The notes below the pieces were generated by a model. The model was given only the letters and a program-made list of their open reading frames with translations, did no database searches and had not been told where the DNA came from. Shown piece after piece: positions 1-9,654 of a DNA stretch of 64,000 nt (position 1 is the stretch's first letter; each line of letters opens with the position of its first letter). Origin of the DNA: Bordetella pertussis 18323 (lineage in GTDB: Bacteria; Pseudomonadota; Gammaproteobacteria; Burkholderiales; Burkholderiaceae_B); contig NC_018518.1 in NCBI RefSeq assembly GCF_000306945.1, positions 1,116,001 to 1,180,000 of the forward strand. The letters are read 5' to 3'. The translations under genes were made by a program, and so were the position numbers.

Positions 1-379
1 CCACCAGGTCCACCGGCACCAGCGGCTCGATGCGCTTGGGGTCCTTGCCCATCTTGGCAGCCACCGAACGCATGGCGGCGATATCGGCCAGCAGCGGCAC
101 GCCGGTGAAGTCCTGCAGCACCACCCGCGCCACCACGAAGGGGATCTCGTCCTCGCGCTTGGCGTTGGCCTGCCAGTTGGCCAATTGGCGCACGTGCTCT
201 TGCGTGACCTTGGCGCCGTCACAGTTGCGCAGCACCGATTCGAGCACGATGCGGATGGACACCGGCAAGCGCTGTACATCCACGCCCAGGGCCTTGCCCA
301 GGGCCGGCAGCGAATAGAACTGACAGGTTTTCTTGCCGATCTTGAAAGTCTTGAGAGTGTCGAACGTATTGTGCGGCAT
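1..379 (-). CDS. acnA: Aconitate hydratase A, N-terminal part (cut by window edge)
   Basis: This encodes the first 126 or so residues of a monomeric aconitase (citrate to isocitrate, TCA cycle, cytoplasm). It begins [12 protein letters not shown] and contains [16 protein letters not shown] near residues 92-107, which matches the conserved AcnA/IRP-type N-terminal motif (QDFTGVPAVVDLAAMR in relatives). The ATG at 379 is the only sensible start. The rest of the gene, including the Fe-S cysteines, lies before position 1. A palindromic element at 473-497 lies about 95-118 nt upstream and recurs almost exactly upstream of acnB. Confidence 0.93.
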   Translation of the reverse strand, partial: MPHNTFDTLKTFKIGKKTCQFYSLPALGKALGVDVQRLPVSIRIVLESVLRNCDGAKVTQEHVRQLANWQANAKREDEIPFVVARVVLQDFTGVPLLADIAAMRSVAAKMGKDPKRIEPLVPVDLV

Positions 380-472
380 GATGGACTCCGTGATGTGACC
401 GCGTAAAGCCGCCATTTTCAGGCGTTTTGACGCGCTTGTCATGCAATGCGGGACAAAGCGGGGGTTGGGTTG

Positions 473-497
473 ATGTCTTATGTCTTATATAAGACTT
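473..497 (-). promoter_or_regulatory. Candidate operator upstream of acnA
   Basis: The plus strand reads ATGTCTTAT, then G, then TCTTATATAAGACTT. It contains the perfect 14-bp palindrome GTCTTATATAAGAC at 482-495 plus an extra direct half-site. The same 25-bp arrangement, differing by one base, lies upstream of acnB at 9655-9679 in the same orientation relative to its gene. TATA-rich parts may also serve as a -10. A GntR-type TCA-cycle regulator is a plausible binder, but that is inference. Confidence 0.6.
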
Positions 498-616
498 AAT
501 CGATGCGTCAAAAGTTCCCGCGCGAGGCGGGCGCCGGGCCGACGTGCTCCCATGGTTTTACCAAGATCCGGCTATCGGCGGCATGACAGCGCGCAAGCAG
601 CGGGCCGGTCGCGGAC

Positions 617-1219
617 TCAGAACAGCCAGCCGCCGCGGTTCAGCTCGCGCTCGCAGCCCTTGTACTGGGCGCCGAAGCGTTCGGCGCGCGCCTGCACCTG
701 CTGCGCCACCCGCTTGAGCCAGGCCTTGCGGTCGTAGCTGCGGTTGCGATAGCCGGTCCAGCCCTCATGGTAGTTCAGGTATTGGCCGTAGGCGTCCCAT
801 TTCGAGACGCCGTTGATGCGCTGGGTCTTGCTCATGTACCAGCCCATGAAGTCCAGCGCGTCGGAAAAGTTGTCGCGGCTGGCCAGCCAGCCGCCGGCCT
901 CGCGCTTGTAGTCGGCCCAGGTTTCGTCCTTGGCCTGCGCATAGCCATAGGCCGAGCTGACCCGGCCCCAGGGAATGAACCCGAGGAAGTAGTAGCGCGG
1001 CGGCAGGGCGTCGTGCCGAAAGCTGGATTCCTGGTGCATCATCGCGATCGGCACATTGACCGGCGCGCCCCATTTCTTCTGCACATCGAGGGCGGCATCG
1101 TGCCAGGACGGCTTCTCGCGGAAGATGGCGCAGATGTTCTCGGGGTCGGCCGGAGGGCGCGTGCTGGCGCAGCCCGCCAGGGCAAGAAGGGTGGGCAGCA
1201 GGATCCAGCGTCCGAACAT
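617..1219 (-). CDS. Lytic transglycosylase-like lipoprotein
   Basis: The 200-aa protein has a lipoprotein signal peptide: a hydrophobic stretch MFGRWILLPTLLALAG followed by Cys at residue 17 (lipobox LALAGC). The body fits an SLT-type (lysozyme-like) fold. It has the MHQESSFRHDA segment, with the likely catalytic Glu in QESS, followed by SSAYGYAQAKDETW and a later YLNYHEGWTGYR. It would cleave peptidoglycan glycan strands from an envelope lipid anchor. It is a stand-alone gene between acnA and the divergent siderophore receptor. Family assignment is from these motifs; the substrate detail is inferred. Confidence 0.75.
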   Translation of the reverse strand: MFGRWILLPTLLALAGCASTRPPADPENICAIFREKPSWHDAALDVQKKWGAPVNVPIAMMHQESSFRHDALPPRYYFLGFIPWGRVSSAYGYAQAKDETWADYKREAGGWLASRDNFSDALDFMGWYMSKTQRINGVSKWDAYGQYLNYHEGWTGYRNRSYDRKAWLKRVAQQVQARAERFGAQYKGCERELNRGGWLF

Positions 1220-1356
1220 TGCGTCTCGTCTCTCCAGTCACTGCGGCATTCTAAGTGTTCTCCGCGCCATGTCCCGTCCAAGAACGGGGCCGATTTCCCG
1301 TCTTTTGTGCGAAAGGTCTTTGCATCTCCCGGCGTTGCCGCCGCGCGACGGATTCT

Positions 1357-1390
1357 TTATTTTGAATGAGAACGATTTGATTTATTAGTT
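1357..1390 (+). promoter_or_regulatory. Possible Fur-box region upstream of the siderophore receptor
   Basis: An AT-rich patch in otherwise GC-rich DNA reads TGAATGAGAACGATTTGATTT about 110-140 nt before the receptor start. It partly resembles the TGATAAT-N-ATTATCA Fur core (roughly 8 of 14 positions). This fits iron repression of a TonB-dependent receptor, but the match is weak. Confidence 0.3.
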
Positions 1391-1495
1391 AAGATGACAG
1401 GCTTTCATGCACGCAAGCCGGTGGGCGGTGGCCATGGCCGGCCCGCGCACGGCAGGCCGCTTGCGTGGCCGCGCATCCCCCTACGGACAACCACC

Positions 1496-3700
1496 ATGAA
1501 GCCATTACCGCTCGCTTATCTCGCCGCGCTGCTGCCCTGGTACGCAGGCGTCATCCAGGCGCAATCCGCGCCCGCCGCCGGCGACGATGCCTCGATCACC
1601 CTGGAAGCCGTCAGGGTCGAGGCCAGCGCCGACGCCTCCGCCGGCGGCCTGGCGCCGGCCTTCGCGGGCGGCCAGGTCGCCACGGGCGCGAAGGTCGGCA
1701 TCCTCGGCACGCGCGACAACCTGGAAACCCCGTTCTCCATCACCGCCTACACCAACGAACTGATCCAGGACCGCCAGGCCAAGGGGGTGGGCGACGTCCT
1801 GCAGAACGACCCCGGCGTGCGGGTGGCGCGCGGGTTCGGCAACTTCCAGGAGTCGTATTTCATCCGCGGCTTCATCCTCAGCTCAGACGACATCGCGTAC
1901 AACGGCCTCTATGGCCTGTTGCCGCGCCAGTACATCTCGACCCAGCTGTTCGAGCGCGTCGAGGTGCTGCGCGGTGCCTCGGCGTTTCTCACCGGCGCGC
2001 CGCCGTCCGGCGGCGGGATCGGCGGGGTGATCAACCTGGTTCCCAAGCGCGCGCCCAACGAGCCGCTGACGCGCTTTTCGGCCGGCTACGGCAGCGACAG
2101 CGTGCTCGAGGCTTCGGCCGACATCGGCCGGCGCTTCGGCCCGGACGACAGCGTCGGGATCCGCATCAACGCCGCCCAGCGCGGCGGCGAGACCGCCATC
2201 GACGGCGAGCGCACCCGCACCACGGTGTTCGCGCTGGGCCTGGACTGGCGCGGCGAGCGCGCGCGCCTGTCGGCCGATATCGGCTACCAGGACAACCGCC
2301 TGAAGCGGGCGCGCCCCAATGTCACGCTGGCCGGCGACGCCGCCAAGGTGCCCGGCGCGCCCGACGCCGGCTCCAACTATGCCCAGCCCTGGTCGTACTC
2401 CAACGAACGCGACGTGTTCGGCACCCTGCGCGGCGAATACGACTTCAACGGCCGCATAACGGGCTGGGTCGCCTATGGCATGCGCCAGAGCAAGGAGGAG
2501 AACTCGCTGGCCAACCTCAATAACGTCAACGGCGCGGGGCAGGGCAAGTTCTACCGCTTCGACAACGCCCGCGAGGATACCGTCAACACCGGCGAGATCG
2601 GCCTGCGCGCCAAGGCGCGCACCGGCCCGGTGGGCCACGAACTGGTCGCCTCGGCGTCGTATTTCGACCTCGAGAAGAAGAACGCCTATGTCATGGACTT
2701 CTTCAACCAGTTCGACACCAGCATCTACGACCCCGTCAGCTACGCCAAGCCGGCCATCAGCAGCACCGCGTTTCGCGGCAACGACATGGACGATCCCGCC
2801 AAGCAGGGCGTCATCCGGCTGGCCAGCTATGCGCTGGGCGACACCATGTCGTTCTTCGACGACAAGGTGCTGCTGACCGCCGGCATCCGCCACCAGCGCC
2901 TCTACCAGCGCGACTACAGCTACGACACGGGCATCGGCGGCACCCCCTACGAGCAAAGCCACAACTCGCCCGCCGCCGGCCTGGTGGTGCGCGTGACGCC
3001 CCAGGTGTCGCTGTACGCCAACTACATCGAGGCCCTGTCGGCGGGCGACACCGCGCCGCAGACCGCCAACGGCCTACCGGTGGTCAACCACGGCGAATCG
3101 CTGGCGCCCTATGTGTCCAAGCAGAAGGAAGTGGGCGTCAAGTTCGAGCACGACGGCCTGGGCGGCGGCCTGGCGCTCTTTTCCACCGACAAGCCGCGCG
3201 GGTTCGTGGGCGATGACCAGGTCTTCCGCGCTTCGGGCAAGGACCGCCACCGCGGGGTCGAACTGACGACTTACGGCGAGCTCACGCGCAGCGTGCGCGT
3301 GCTGGGCGGGCTGACCTGGCTGGACGCCAAGCAGCTCAGCACCGGCAACGCCGCCACCGACGGCAAGCGCGTCATCGGCGTGCCCCGCTTCCAGGCCAAC
3401 CTCGGCGTGGAGTGGGACATCCCCGGCGTGCAGGGCCTGACCGTGGACGGGCGTGTGGTCTATACGGGCTCGTCCTATGCGGATGCGGCCAACACCCTCG
3501 AGGTGCCGGGCTGGACGCGCCTGGACGCCGGCCTGCGTTACATGACCGATATCGGCGGCCATCTGGTGACCTGGCGCGCCCGCGTCGAGAACATCGCCAA
3601 CCGCGACTACTGGTCCTCCGTGGGCGGCTACCCCGGCAATGGCTACCTGGTGCTGGGCGGCCCGCGCACCTTCACGCTGTCGGCATCGATGGAGTTCTGA
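1496..3700 (+). CDS. TonB-dependent siderophore receptor
   Basis: A 734-aa outer-membrane ferri-siderophore receptor. Starting at ATG 1496 gives a clean signal peptide (MKPLPLAYLAALLPWYAGVIQAQ); the longer frame from 1394 only adds a basic non-signal extension. The N-terminal plug is clear, with RDNLETPFSITAYT, LQNDPGVRV, the YFIRGF motif and FERVEVLRGASAFLTG. A C-terminal 22-strand barrel type domain follows and ends in the terminal Phe (SASMEF) required for BAM insertion. It is intact. It belongs to the group Bordetella names bfr, but I cannot tell which member, so no symbol is given. The ligand is unknown. Confidence 0.9.
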   Translation: MKPLPLAYLAALLPWYAGVIQAQSAPAAGDDASITLEAVRVEASADASAGGLAPAFAGGQVATGAKVGILGTRDNLETPFSITAYTNELIQDRQAKGVGDVLQNDPGVRVARGFGNFQESYFIRGFILSSDDIAYNGLYGLLPRQYISTQLFERVEVLRGASAFLTGAPPSGGGIGGVINLVPKRAPNEPLTRFSAGYGSDSVLEASADIGRRFGPDDSVGIRINAAQRGGETAIDGERTRTTVFALGLDWRGERARLSADIGYQDNRLKRARPNVTLAGDAAKVPGAPDAGSNYAQPWSYSNERDVFGTLRGEYDFNGRITGWVAYGMRQSKEENSLANLNNVNGAGQGKFYRFDNAREDTVNTGEIGLRAKARTGPVGHELVASASYFDLEKKNAYVMDFFNQFDTSIYDPVSYAKPAISSTAFRGNDMDDPAKQGVIRLASYALGDTMSFFDDKVLLTAGIRHQRLYQRDYSYDTGIGGTPYEQSHNSPAAGLVVRVTPQVSLYANYIEALSAGDTAPQTANGLPVVNHGESLAPYVSKQKEVGVKFEHDGLGGGLALFSTDKPRGFVGDDQVFRASGKDRHRGVELTTYGELTRSVRVLGGLTWLDAKQLSTGNAATDGKRVIGVPRFQANLGVEWDIPGVQGLTVDGRVVYTGSSYADAANTLEVPGWTRLDAGLRYMTDIGGHLVTWRARVENIANRDYWSSVGGYPGNGYLVLGGPRTFTLSASMEF

Positions 3701-3754
3701 CGCCGCGGGCGGCGCGCAGCACGATTGCGCCTGGCGTAAGCTATGACCCATATG

Positions 3755-3783
3755 GACGCCTCCGGGAGCACCCGGCAGGCGTC
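3755..3783 (+). terminator. Hairpin between receptor and dehalogenase genes
   Basis: GACGCCT-CCGGG, loop AGCA, CCCGG-C-AGGCGTC forms a 12-bp stem with one bulged C, 55 bp after the receptor stop. It has no T-run, so it may be a terminator or an mRNA-stabilising hairpin. Confidence 0.4.
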
Positions 3784-3862
3784 ATCGATGCGGCAATGCT
3801 CGCCTGGCGCAGGACTGGGGTTCACGTCCTGCATGTCTTGAAACGCAATGCGGAGGGATGCA

Positions 3863-4597
3863 ATGGAACCCGTTCGTGGGATGGATATCGAGGTCTTGTT
3901 TTTTGATGTGCTGGGAACTGTCGTCGATTGGCGCGGCAGCATCGCGGACGAGGTCGCCGCATTCCTCAAGCGCCATGAGCTGCCTCATGTCGATGCCCAT
4001 CAATTCGCGGATGCCTGGGTCGGACAATATGATGCCGCCATCGAGCCGATCCGCGCCGGACAGCGAGCCTTTGCCCCTCTCGATATCATCAACATGGAGA
4101 ATCTGCAGGCCTGCCTGGCGCAGTTCGATCTGGCGCCAGCGCGGTTCGCTCGCAGCGAACTGGAAACCCTGAACCATGCATGGCATAAGCTGCGGCCTTG
4201 GCCCGATTCGGTAGCCGGTATCGCTCAGCTGAAGCAGCGCTTTATCGTTGCGCCGTTGTCCGATGGGCATACCAGGTTGCTGGTCGACATGGCCAAGCAC
4301 GCTGGCCTGCCGTGGGACATGGTTTTCGGCGCGGACGCTTCCCGATCCTATAAGCCAGCACCCCAAGCCTATCTGCATGCCTGTGCATTGTTGGACGTGC
4401 CCCCGCAACGCGCCATGCTGGTCGCTGCGCATGGCTACGATCTGGATGCGGCTCGCTCCTGCGGGCTGAAAACAGCCTATGTCCAGCGCCAGCGCGCAGC
4501 GGATCCGTCGAAGGCAGGTTATCGGGGGGCGCCTGAAAACTGGGACTACCAGGCTGGCAGCCTGACCGAGCTGGCGCAGTTGCTGGCCAAGGCCTGA
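3863..4597 (+). CDS. Haloacid dehalogenase type II (HAD family hydrolase)
   Basis: A 244-aa HAD-superfamily protein resembling L-2-haloacid dehalogenases. Motif I is FFDVLGTVVDW (nucleophile Asp in FDVLGT), motif II LSDG, motif III Lys in SYKPAPQAY, and motif IV AAHGYDLDAARSCGLKTAYV. L-2-haloacid dehalogenases hydrolyse short 2-haloacids to 2-hydroxyacids, but many family members act on other small substrates. I chose ATG 3863 because GGAGGG at 3852-3857 is a good ribosome site for it; an in-frame ATG at 3848 would add five residues. The gene is convergent with the broken ompA-like gene downstream. Confidence 0.8.
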   Translation: MEPVRGMDIEVLFFDVLGTVVDWRGSIADEVAAFLKRHELPHVDAHQFADAWVGQYDAAIEPIRAGQRAFAPLDIINMENLQACLAQFDLAPARFARSELETLNHAWHKLRPWPDSVAGIAQLKQRFIVAPLSDGHTRLLVDMAKHAGLPWDMVFGADASRSYKPAPQAYLHACALLDVPPQRAMLVAAHGYDLDAARSCGLKTAYVQRQRAADPSKAGYRGAPENWDYQAGSLTELAQLLAKA

Positions 4598-4673
4598 TCG
4601 TGTCAGCGTTTGGGCAGCACAAACTCCACCCGGCGGTTCTGGGCGCGTCCTTGCGGATTGTCCGCCCCGTTGG

Positions 4674-5624
4674 CTAGTTGTGAACTGTCAATAGGTTGTA
4701 TTCGTCCAGGTTGAGTCTGGAGATGGGTACAGCGCGCCCGATGCCTTGGTGGGGTCGATGCCAGTTGTAGTGGTGTAGCCAGGATTTCATGGCATCGGCT
4801 CGGTGTTGGGAGTTCTGGTAGGTGTGAGCGTAAGCCCACTCACGCAAGGCCGACTGGATGAAGCGTTCGGCCTTGCCATTGGTCTGTGGGCGGTAAGGTC
4901 GGGTAAAGCGGTGCTTGATGCCCAGCTCATGGCACAGCGCGGCGAAGGCGCGGCTGCGAAAGGCCGAGCCATTGTCGGTGAGCAAGCGCTGGATGGTCAC
5001 GCCCAGGCGCTGGTAGTAGGCCACTGCGTCCTTGAGGAACTGGACGGCGCTGGGGAAGCGCTCGTCGGGGTGGATGTCGGTGAAGGCCACGCGGGCGTGG
5101 TCATCGATGGCCACGAAGACGAAGTCCCAGCCGGCCCCCTCAACGGTATCGCGTCGGTTGCCCGTGACCCGGTGGCCAGGGCGCTGGATACGTCCCAGCT
5201 TCTTGATGTCGATGTGCAGCAGATCGCCGGGGGCCTGATGCTCGTAGCGCACCACCGGCTCGGCCGGCTCCAGGTCGGCCAGGTGCGACAGACCGGCGCG
5301 GGCCAGGACGCGGCTGACGGTGCTGGCTGACACGCCCAGCGCCTGGGCGATGCGCGCTTGGGTCAGCCGCTTGCGGCGCAGCTCCACGATAGCCAGCGCC
5401 TTGGCCGGCGCAATCGCTCGGGGCGAGACCGTCGGGCGCGAGGACGCATCGGCCAAGCCCGCCTGGCCCTGAGCCAGGAAGCGGCCCAGCCATTTGCGCA
5501 CAGTCGGCGCGGTGACCCCATAGGCGCGGGCCGCTTCAGGCACACAAACTTGATGGGCGATCAATTGCTGGACCATTTCGAGTCGACGTAGGAAGGTCAA
5601 TCGGGCATGCTTATGGGTGTTCAT
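4674..5624 (-). CDS. IS481 transposase (copy 1)
   Basis: A 316-aa DDE transposase of the IS481 family. It has an N-terminal helix-turn-helix (VPEAARAYGVTAPTVRKWLGRF) and a second HTH-like segment (IAQALGVSASTVSRVL). The rve catalytic core has Asp in LLHIDIKKLGR, Asp in LLTDNGSAFRS and Glu in NGKAERFIQ. The last codon and the TAG stop lie in the flanking target sequence: the protein ends VHN here, against VHS and VHT in the other copies. The product appears intact. Confidence 0.96.
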   Translation of the reverse strand: MNTHKHARLTFLRRLEMVQQLIAHQVCVPEAARAYGVTAPTVRKWLGRFLAQGQAGLADASSRPTVSPRAIAPAKALAIVELRRKRLTQARIAQALGVSASTVSRVLARAGLSHLADLEPAEPVVRYEHQAPGDLLHIDIKKLGRIQRPGHRVTGNRRDTVEGAGWDFVFVAIDDHARVAFTDIHPDERFPSAVQFLKDAVAYYQRLGVTIQRLLTDNGSAFRSRAFAALCHELGIKHRFTRPYRPQTNGKAERFIQSALREWAYAHTYQNSQHRADAMKSWLHHYNWHRPHQGIGRAVPISRLNLDEYNLLTVHN

Positions 5625-5721
5625 CCGGCCGGGCTCCTTGAGTGAACTGGGAGGTTGGCGATTTCCAGTTTCTCAAATCCGGTTCGGATGAACCATGCAT
5701 ACAACCTATTGAATCTTCACA
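4679..5721 (-). mobile_element. IS481, copy 1
   Basis: A 1043-bp element with imperfect terminal inverted repeats starting TGTGAA (CAATAGGTTGTAT is shared by both ends). It is flanked by GCTAGT (4673-4678) and GCTAGC (5722-5727), the NCTAGN-type target of IS481. It encodes one transposase on the minus strand and interrupts the ompA-like lipoprotein gene. Confidence 0.96.
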
Positions 5722-6256
5722 GCTAGCTGGTTGGGCTGTACGGGCCTGGCAGCCCCCAGGCCCCTGACCGACAGTTTCGCTGCATCCACCCCGTGAGCGC
5801 CCAGCCACTGCGCAACGGCCTGGGCCCGTCGCAATGACAGGCCCTTGTTATAGGAATCCGAGCCCTTGGAGTCCGTGTGACCTTCAATGGCGACGATGCC
5901 GGTGGCGGGGGATTTGATCAGCTCCGCGATGTCCCGCAGAGTGGGTTCGGCCGCGGCGAGTATGTCGGCCTTGTCGAAATCGAAGAGTACGTCGCCCATC
6001 ATGGCGATGGTGACGGCATCCTTGCCCTGCCGTACCGACACGCCTTCATGGCGCGCGGCCAGCGCACCCACTTGGGCGCTCAGGTCCGATATGCCGCCGT
6101 CGGTGTCGGACGGCAAGCCCTTCAGGTCCAGGATGGTCGCCTGCAAGCCCAGTATCGTGCTCTTGTAGGGCGGCTCTTGCGCCATGGAACCGCTGCAGGC
6201 GGCAAGCAGCGTCAGCGCCGCCAGCAACGTTGGCCCGACAGGATGGGTCGCCATGT

Positions 6257-6726
6257 TCAGCGGTCGGTGATCTGGATGACGTCGAAAGTCTCGACACCCG
6301 GGATCGTCAGCGAAACCTCTTTGATTTCCTTGGGCGGGGCGGGAAACTTGCCCTGCCAGCTGCCTGCGATGGGCGCATCGCTTGACGTCCGTATCAGTAC
6401 CTTGGGATTCGTCAGCGGTACATCGTTGCTATCTTTCAAGAGCAGGTGTTTCTTGTTGCCTGCGATCACGTAAAAGCTGTTCTCGTAGTCGCTTTTGCTG
6501 ATCTGCGAGTAGATCGTCTCCGTCTTGCCCATGACAACGGGCTTGAACCGGATCTTGATGGACAGGATCTCGCCACTGCGCACGGCGTCGATCACCTGTC
6601 CTTCGGCGCTGCCGGAGTTGGTCAGGCCAGTGGCCAGAGGGGGGAGGGCTCGGCTTGAGCGGCGCTCGCCAATGCCATGCAGAATCCAAGAACGCAGGCC
6701 ATGGTGGTCTTGCTGGTCGAAGCCAC
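6257..6726 (-). pseudogene. Exported protein of unknown function, frameshifted at a C tract
   Basis: A GTG at 6726 with AAGGAA six bases before it starts a signal peptide (VASTSKTTMACVLGFCMALASAAQAEP) that runs into a stop after a run of six C (plus-strand G6, 6639-6644). One extra C gives A-E-P-S-P-P-L-A-T-G and joins the downstream frame, which runs to TGA at 6257 (…SIKIRFKPVVMGKTETIYSQ…VETFDVIQITDR). The intended product is about 155 aa and exported. I do not recognise the family. It ends 2 nt before the ompA-like start. The defect could be a fixed mutation or slippage in the tract; six bases is short for phase variation. Confidence 0.7.
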
Positions 6727-6935
6727 GATAAATTCCTTTGCTGTCGAGAAACCGGAAGAGGATTTGCCAAGGCAATGGTGTAACCCTCCGAACCCGTCTT
6801 GCCTGCAAGAATATGATTCTGTTTATTGGGCGCCGGTTGCAATCTTTTTGAAATGTTTCATGCGCGGCCTGCATGAAAACGCGGGCATGCAGCCCCCAGG
6901 GGGGCCTTGGTCCTGAGGGCTGCACGCGCGCGCAG

Positions 6936-6968
6936 CAAAAAGAAAGGCCCGCCTTGCGGCGGGCCTTT
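6936..6968 (-). terminator. Rho-independent terminator of acnB
   Basis: Stem AAAGGCCCGCC / GGCGGGCCTTT (6943-6953 with 6958-6968), loop TTGC, followed on the minus strand by CTTTTTG. It lies 19 nt past the acnB stop. Confidence 0.88.
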
Positions 6969-6987
6969 GTCATGGCCGAAGACCGGC

Positions 6988-9579
6988 TCAGACCTCGATC
7001 ACGTCGGCCACATCCTTGTAGTCGGGGATGCGGTCGAAGTTCAGGTACTGGTAGATCTGGTCGCCGCTCTTGTTGATGACGCCCATATCGGCCATGTACT
7101 CCTCGCGGGTCGGGATGCGGCCCAGGCGCGAGCAGATCGCCGCCAGTTCCGCCGAGCCCAGGTACACGTTGGTGTTCTTGCCCAGGCGGTTGGGGAAGTT
7201 GCGCGTGCTGGTGGACATGACCGTCGCGCCCTCGCGCACTTGCGCCTGGTTGCCCATGCACAGCGAGCAGCCCGGCATTTCGGTGCGCGCGCCGGCCGTG
7301 CCGAAGACGCCGTAGTGGCCTTCCTCGGTGAGCTGCTGCGCGTCCATCTTGGTCGGCGGCGCCACCCACAGCTTGACCGGAATGTCGCGCTTGCCTTCCA
7401 GCAGCTTGGACGCCGCGCGGAAATGGCCGATGTTGGTCATGCAGCTGCCGATGAACACTTCGTCGATCTTGGCGCCGGCGACATCCGACAGCGTCTTGAC
7501 GTCGTCGGGGTCGTTCGGGCAGGCCACGATGGGCTCATGGATGTCGGCCAGGTCGATCTCGATCACGGCGGCGTAGTCGGCGTCGGCGTCCGGCTCCAGC
7601 AGCTTGGGATCGGCCAGCCAGGCTTCCATGGCCTTGATGCGGCGGCCCAGCGAGCGCTCGTCTTCATAGCCGTTGGCGATCATCCACTTCAGCATCACGA
7701 TGTTGCTGTTGATGTACTCGATGATCGGCTCTTTGTGCAGGCGCACCGAGCAGCCGGCGGCCGAGCGTTCGGCCGAGGCGTCGGACAGCTCGAAGGCTTG
7801 TTCGACCTTCAGGTCGGGCAGGCCTTCGATTTCCAGGATGCGGCCCGAGAAGATGTTCTTCTTGCCTTGCTTGGCCACGGTCAGCAGGCCTTGCTTGATG
7901 GCATACAGCGGGATCGCATTGACCAGGTCGCGCAGCGTGACGCCGGGTTGCATCTTGCCCTTGAAGCGCACCAGCACCGATTCCGGCATGTCCAGCGGCA
8001 TCACGCCGGTCGCCGCGGCGAAGGCCACCAGGCCCGAGCCGGCGGGGAACGAAATGCCGATCGGGAAGCGCGTGTGCGAGTCGCCGCCGGTGCCGACCGT
8101 GTCGGGCAGCAGCATGCGGTTCAGCCACGAGTGGATGACGCCGTCGCCGGGGCGCAGCGAAATGCCGCCGCGCGTGCTGATGAACTGCGGCAGGGTGTGG
8201 TGCGTCTTGACGTCCACCGGCTTGGGATAGGCGGCGGTATGGCAGAACGACTGCATCACCAGGTCGGCCGAGAAGTCCAGGCAGGCCAGGTCCTTCAGTT
8301 CGTCGCGGGTCATCGGGCCGGTGGTGTCCTGGCTGCCCACCGAGGTCATCTTCGGCTCGCAATAGGTGCCCGGGCGGATGCCCTGGCCTTCCGGCAGGCC
8401 GCAGGCGCGGCCGACCATCTTCTGGGCCAGCGTGTAGCCCTTGCCGGTGTCGGCCGGGTTGTTGGGCAGGCGGAACAGGGTGGAGGGCGGCAGGCCCAGG
8501 GCCTCGCGCGCCTTGGCGGTCAGGCCGCGGCCGATGATCAGCGGAATGCGGCCGCCGGCGCGCACTTCGTCGAACAGCACGTCCGACTTGACCGTGAACT
8601 CGGCGATGGTCTCGCCATTCTTGATGGCCTTGCCGTCGTACGGGCGCAGTTCCACCACGTCGCCCATTTCCATTTTCGAGACGTCCAGCTCGATCGGCAG
8701 GGCGCCGGCGTCTTCCATCGTGTTGTAGAAGATGGGCGCGATCTTGCTACCCAGGCAGACGCCGCCGAAGCGCTTGTTGGGCACGAACGGGATATCTTCG
8801 CCGGTGAACCAGAGCACCGAGTTGGTGGCCGATTTGCGCGATGAGCCGGTGCCGACCACGTCGCCGACGTAGGCGACCAGGTGGCCTTTTTCCTTCAGCG
8901 ATTCGATGAACTGCACGGGACCGCGCTTGCCGTCTTCCTCGGGCTCGAACGCCGCGCCGTCGCGCTTGTTCTTCAGCATCGCCAGGGCGTGCATCGGGAT
9001 ATCGGGGCGCGTGGTGGCGTCGGGGGCGGGCGACAGGTCGTCCGTGTTGGTTTCGCCGGGTACCTTGAAGACCGTGACGGTCAGGCTTTGCGGCACTTCC
9101 GGACGGCTGGTGAACCATTCGGCATCGGCCCAGCTCTGCAGCACCGACTTGGCGTTGGCGTTGCCCTTGTCCGCCTTCTCCTTGACGTCGTGGAAGGCGT
9201 CGAACATCAGCAGGGTCTTCTTCAGCGCGTCTGCGGCGATGGTGCCGACCTCGGCGTCGTCCAGCAGTTGCACCAGCGGGCCGATGTTGTAGCCGCCGAG
9301 CATCGTGCCCAGCAGTTCGGTCGCCTTGGCGCGGTCGATCAGGGCACACGATTCGGTGCCGAAGGCCACGGCGGCCAGGTACGAGGCCTTGACCTTGGCG
9401 GCGTCGTCCACGCCGGCGGGCACGCGGTAGGTCAGCAGCTCCAGCAGATTCTGCGCCTCGCCATCCGGCGGGTTTTTCAGCAGCTCGATCAGGTCAGCGG
9501 TTTGTTGCGCGGACAGCGGCAGCGGCGGAATGCCCAGGGCTGCGCGGTCGGCGACGTGTTGATGGTACGTTTCCAGCAT
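6988..9579 (-). CDS. acnB: Aconitate hydratase B (bifunctional, also 2-methylisocitrate dehydratase)
   Basis: An 863-aa AcnB: citrate/isocitrate isomerisation in the TCA cycle, and in many bacteria 2-methylcitrate-cycle hydration. It begins [16 protein letters not shown] (the family start), with an N-terminal HEAT-like domain ([20 protein letters not shown]) and then the swivel domain. The catalytic part has [16 protein letters not shown] and the 4Fe-4S cysteine ligands in [15 protein letters not shown] and [14 protein letters not shown] 9579 is chosen because the upstream extension (MRHCPYPST…) is not conserved in AcnB. Length is normal. It is monocistronic with its own terminator, and its promoter region carries the acnA-like element. 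Confidence 0.97.
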   Translation of the reverse strand: MLETYHQHVADRAALGIPPLPLSAQQTADLIELLKNPPDGEAQNLLELLTYRVPAGVDDAAKVKASYLAAVAFGTESCALIDRAKATELLGTMLGGYNIGPLVQLLDDAEVGTIAADALKKTLLMFDAFHDVKEKADKGNANAKSVLQSWADAEWFTSRPEVPQSLTVTVFKVPGETNTDDLSPAPDATTRPDIPMHALAMLKNKRDGAAFEPEEDGKRGPVQFIESLKEKGHLVAYVGDVVGTGSSRKSATNSVLWFTGEDIPFVPNKRFGGVCLGSKIAPIFYNTMEDAGALPIELDVSKMEMGDVVELRPYDGKAIKNGETIAEFTVKSDVLFDEVRAGGRIPLIIGRGLTAKAREALGLPPSTLFRLPNNPADTGKGYTLAQKMVGRACGLPEGQGIRPGTYCEPKMTSVGSQDTTGPMTRDELKDLACLDFSADLVMQSFCHTAAYPKPVDVKTHHTLPQFISTRGGISLRPGDGVIHSWLNRMLLPDTVGTGGDSHTRFPIGISFPAGSGLVAFAAATGVMPLDMPESVLVRFKGKMQPGVTLRDLVNAIPLYAIKQGLLTVAKQGKKNIFSGRILEIEGLPDLKVEQAFELSDASAERSAAGCSVRLHKEPIIEYINSNIVMLKWMIANGYEDERSLGRRIKAMEAWLADPKLLEPDADADYAAVIEIDLADIHEPIVACPNDPDDVKTLSDVAGAKIDEVFIGSCMTNIGHFRAASKLLEGKRDIPVKLWVAPPTKMDAQQLTEEGHYGVFGTAGARTEMPGCSLCMGNQAQVREGATVMSTSTRNFPNRLGKNTNVYLGSAELAAICSRLGRIPTREEYMADMGVINKSGDQIYQYLNFDRIPDYKDVADVIEV

Positions 9580-9654
9580 GGATGGCCTGCGTAATAGTCG
9601 GGTTGGAACAAGGGTTGTAGCCGGGATTGTAGAGGGATAGGGGCAATGCCGCAA

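Larger units (their letters stand above)
4603..6254 (-). pseudogene. OmpA-family lipoprotein gene split by IS481
   Basis: Upstream part (6254 to 5722): signal with lipobox-like LLAACSG, then an OmpA C-terminal domain with LFDFDKADI, IEGHTDSKGSDSYNKGLSLRRAQAV and VRGLGAARPVQPNQLA. IS481 follows, and then the true C-terminus at 4672-4603 (NGADNPQGRAQNRRVEFVLPKR, stop TGA). Removing 1043 bp of IS481 and one 6-bp repeat restores a 200-codon frame exactly. The peptidoglycan-binding tail (NxxRRVEF) is what has been lost. The flanking hexamers differ by one base (GCTAGT at 4673, GCTAGC at 5722). The start lies 2 nt after the stop of another broken gene, so the two were probably one operon. Confidence 0.88.

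Noticed and set aside
6907..8844. A 645-codon plus-strand frame opposite acnB
   Set aside because: It is Val/Ala/His/Gly/Arg-rich antisense shadow; acnB on the other strand has every family motif.
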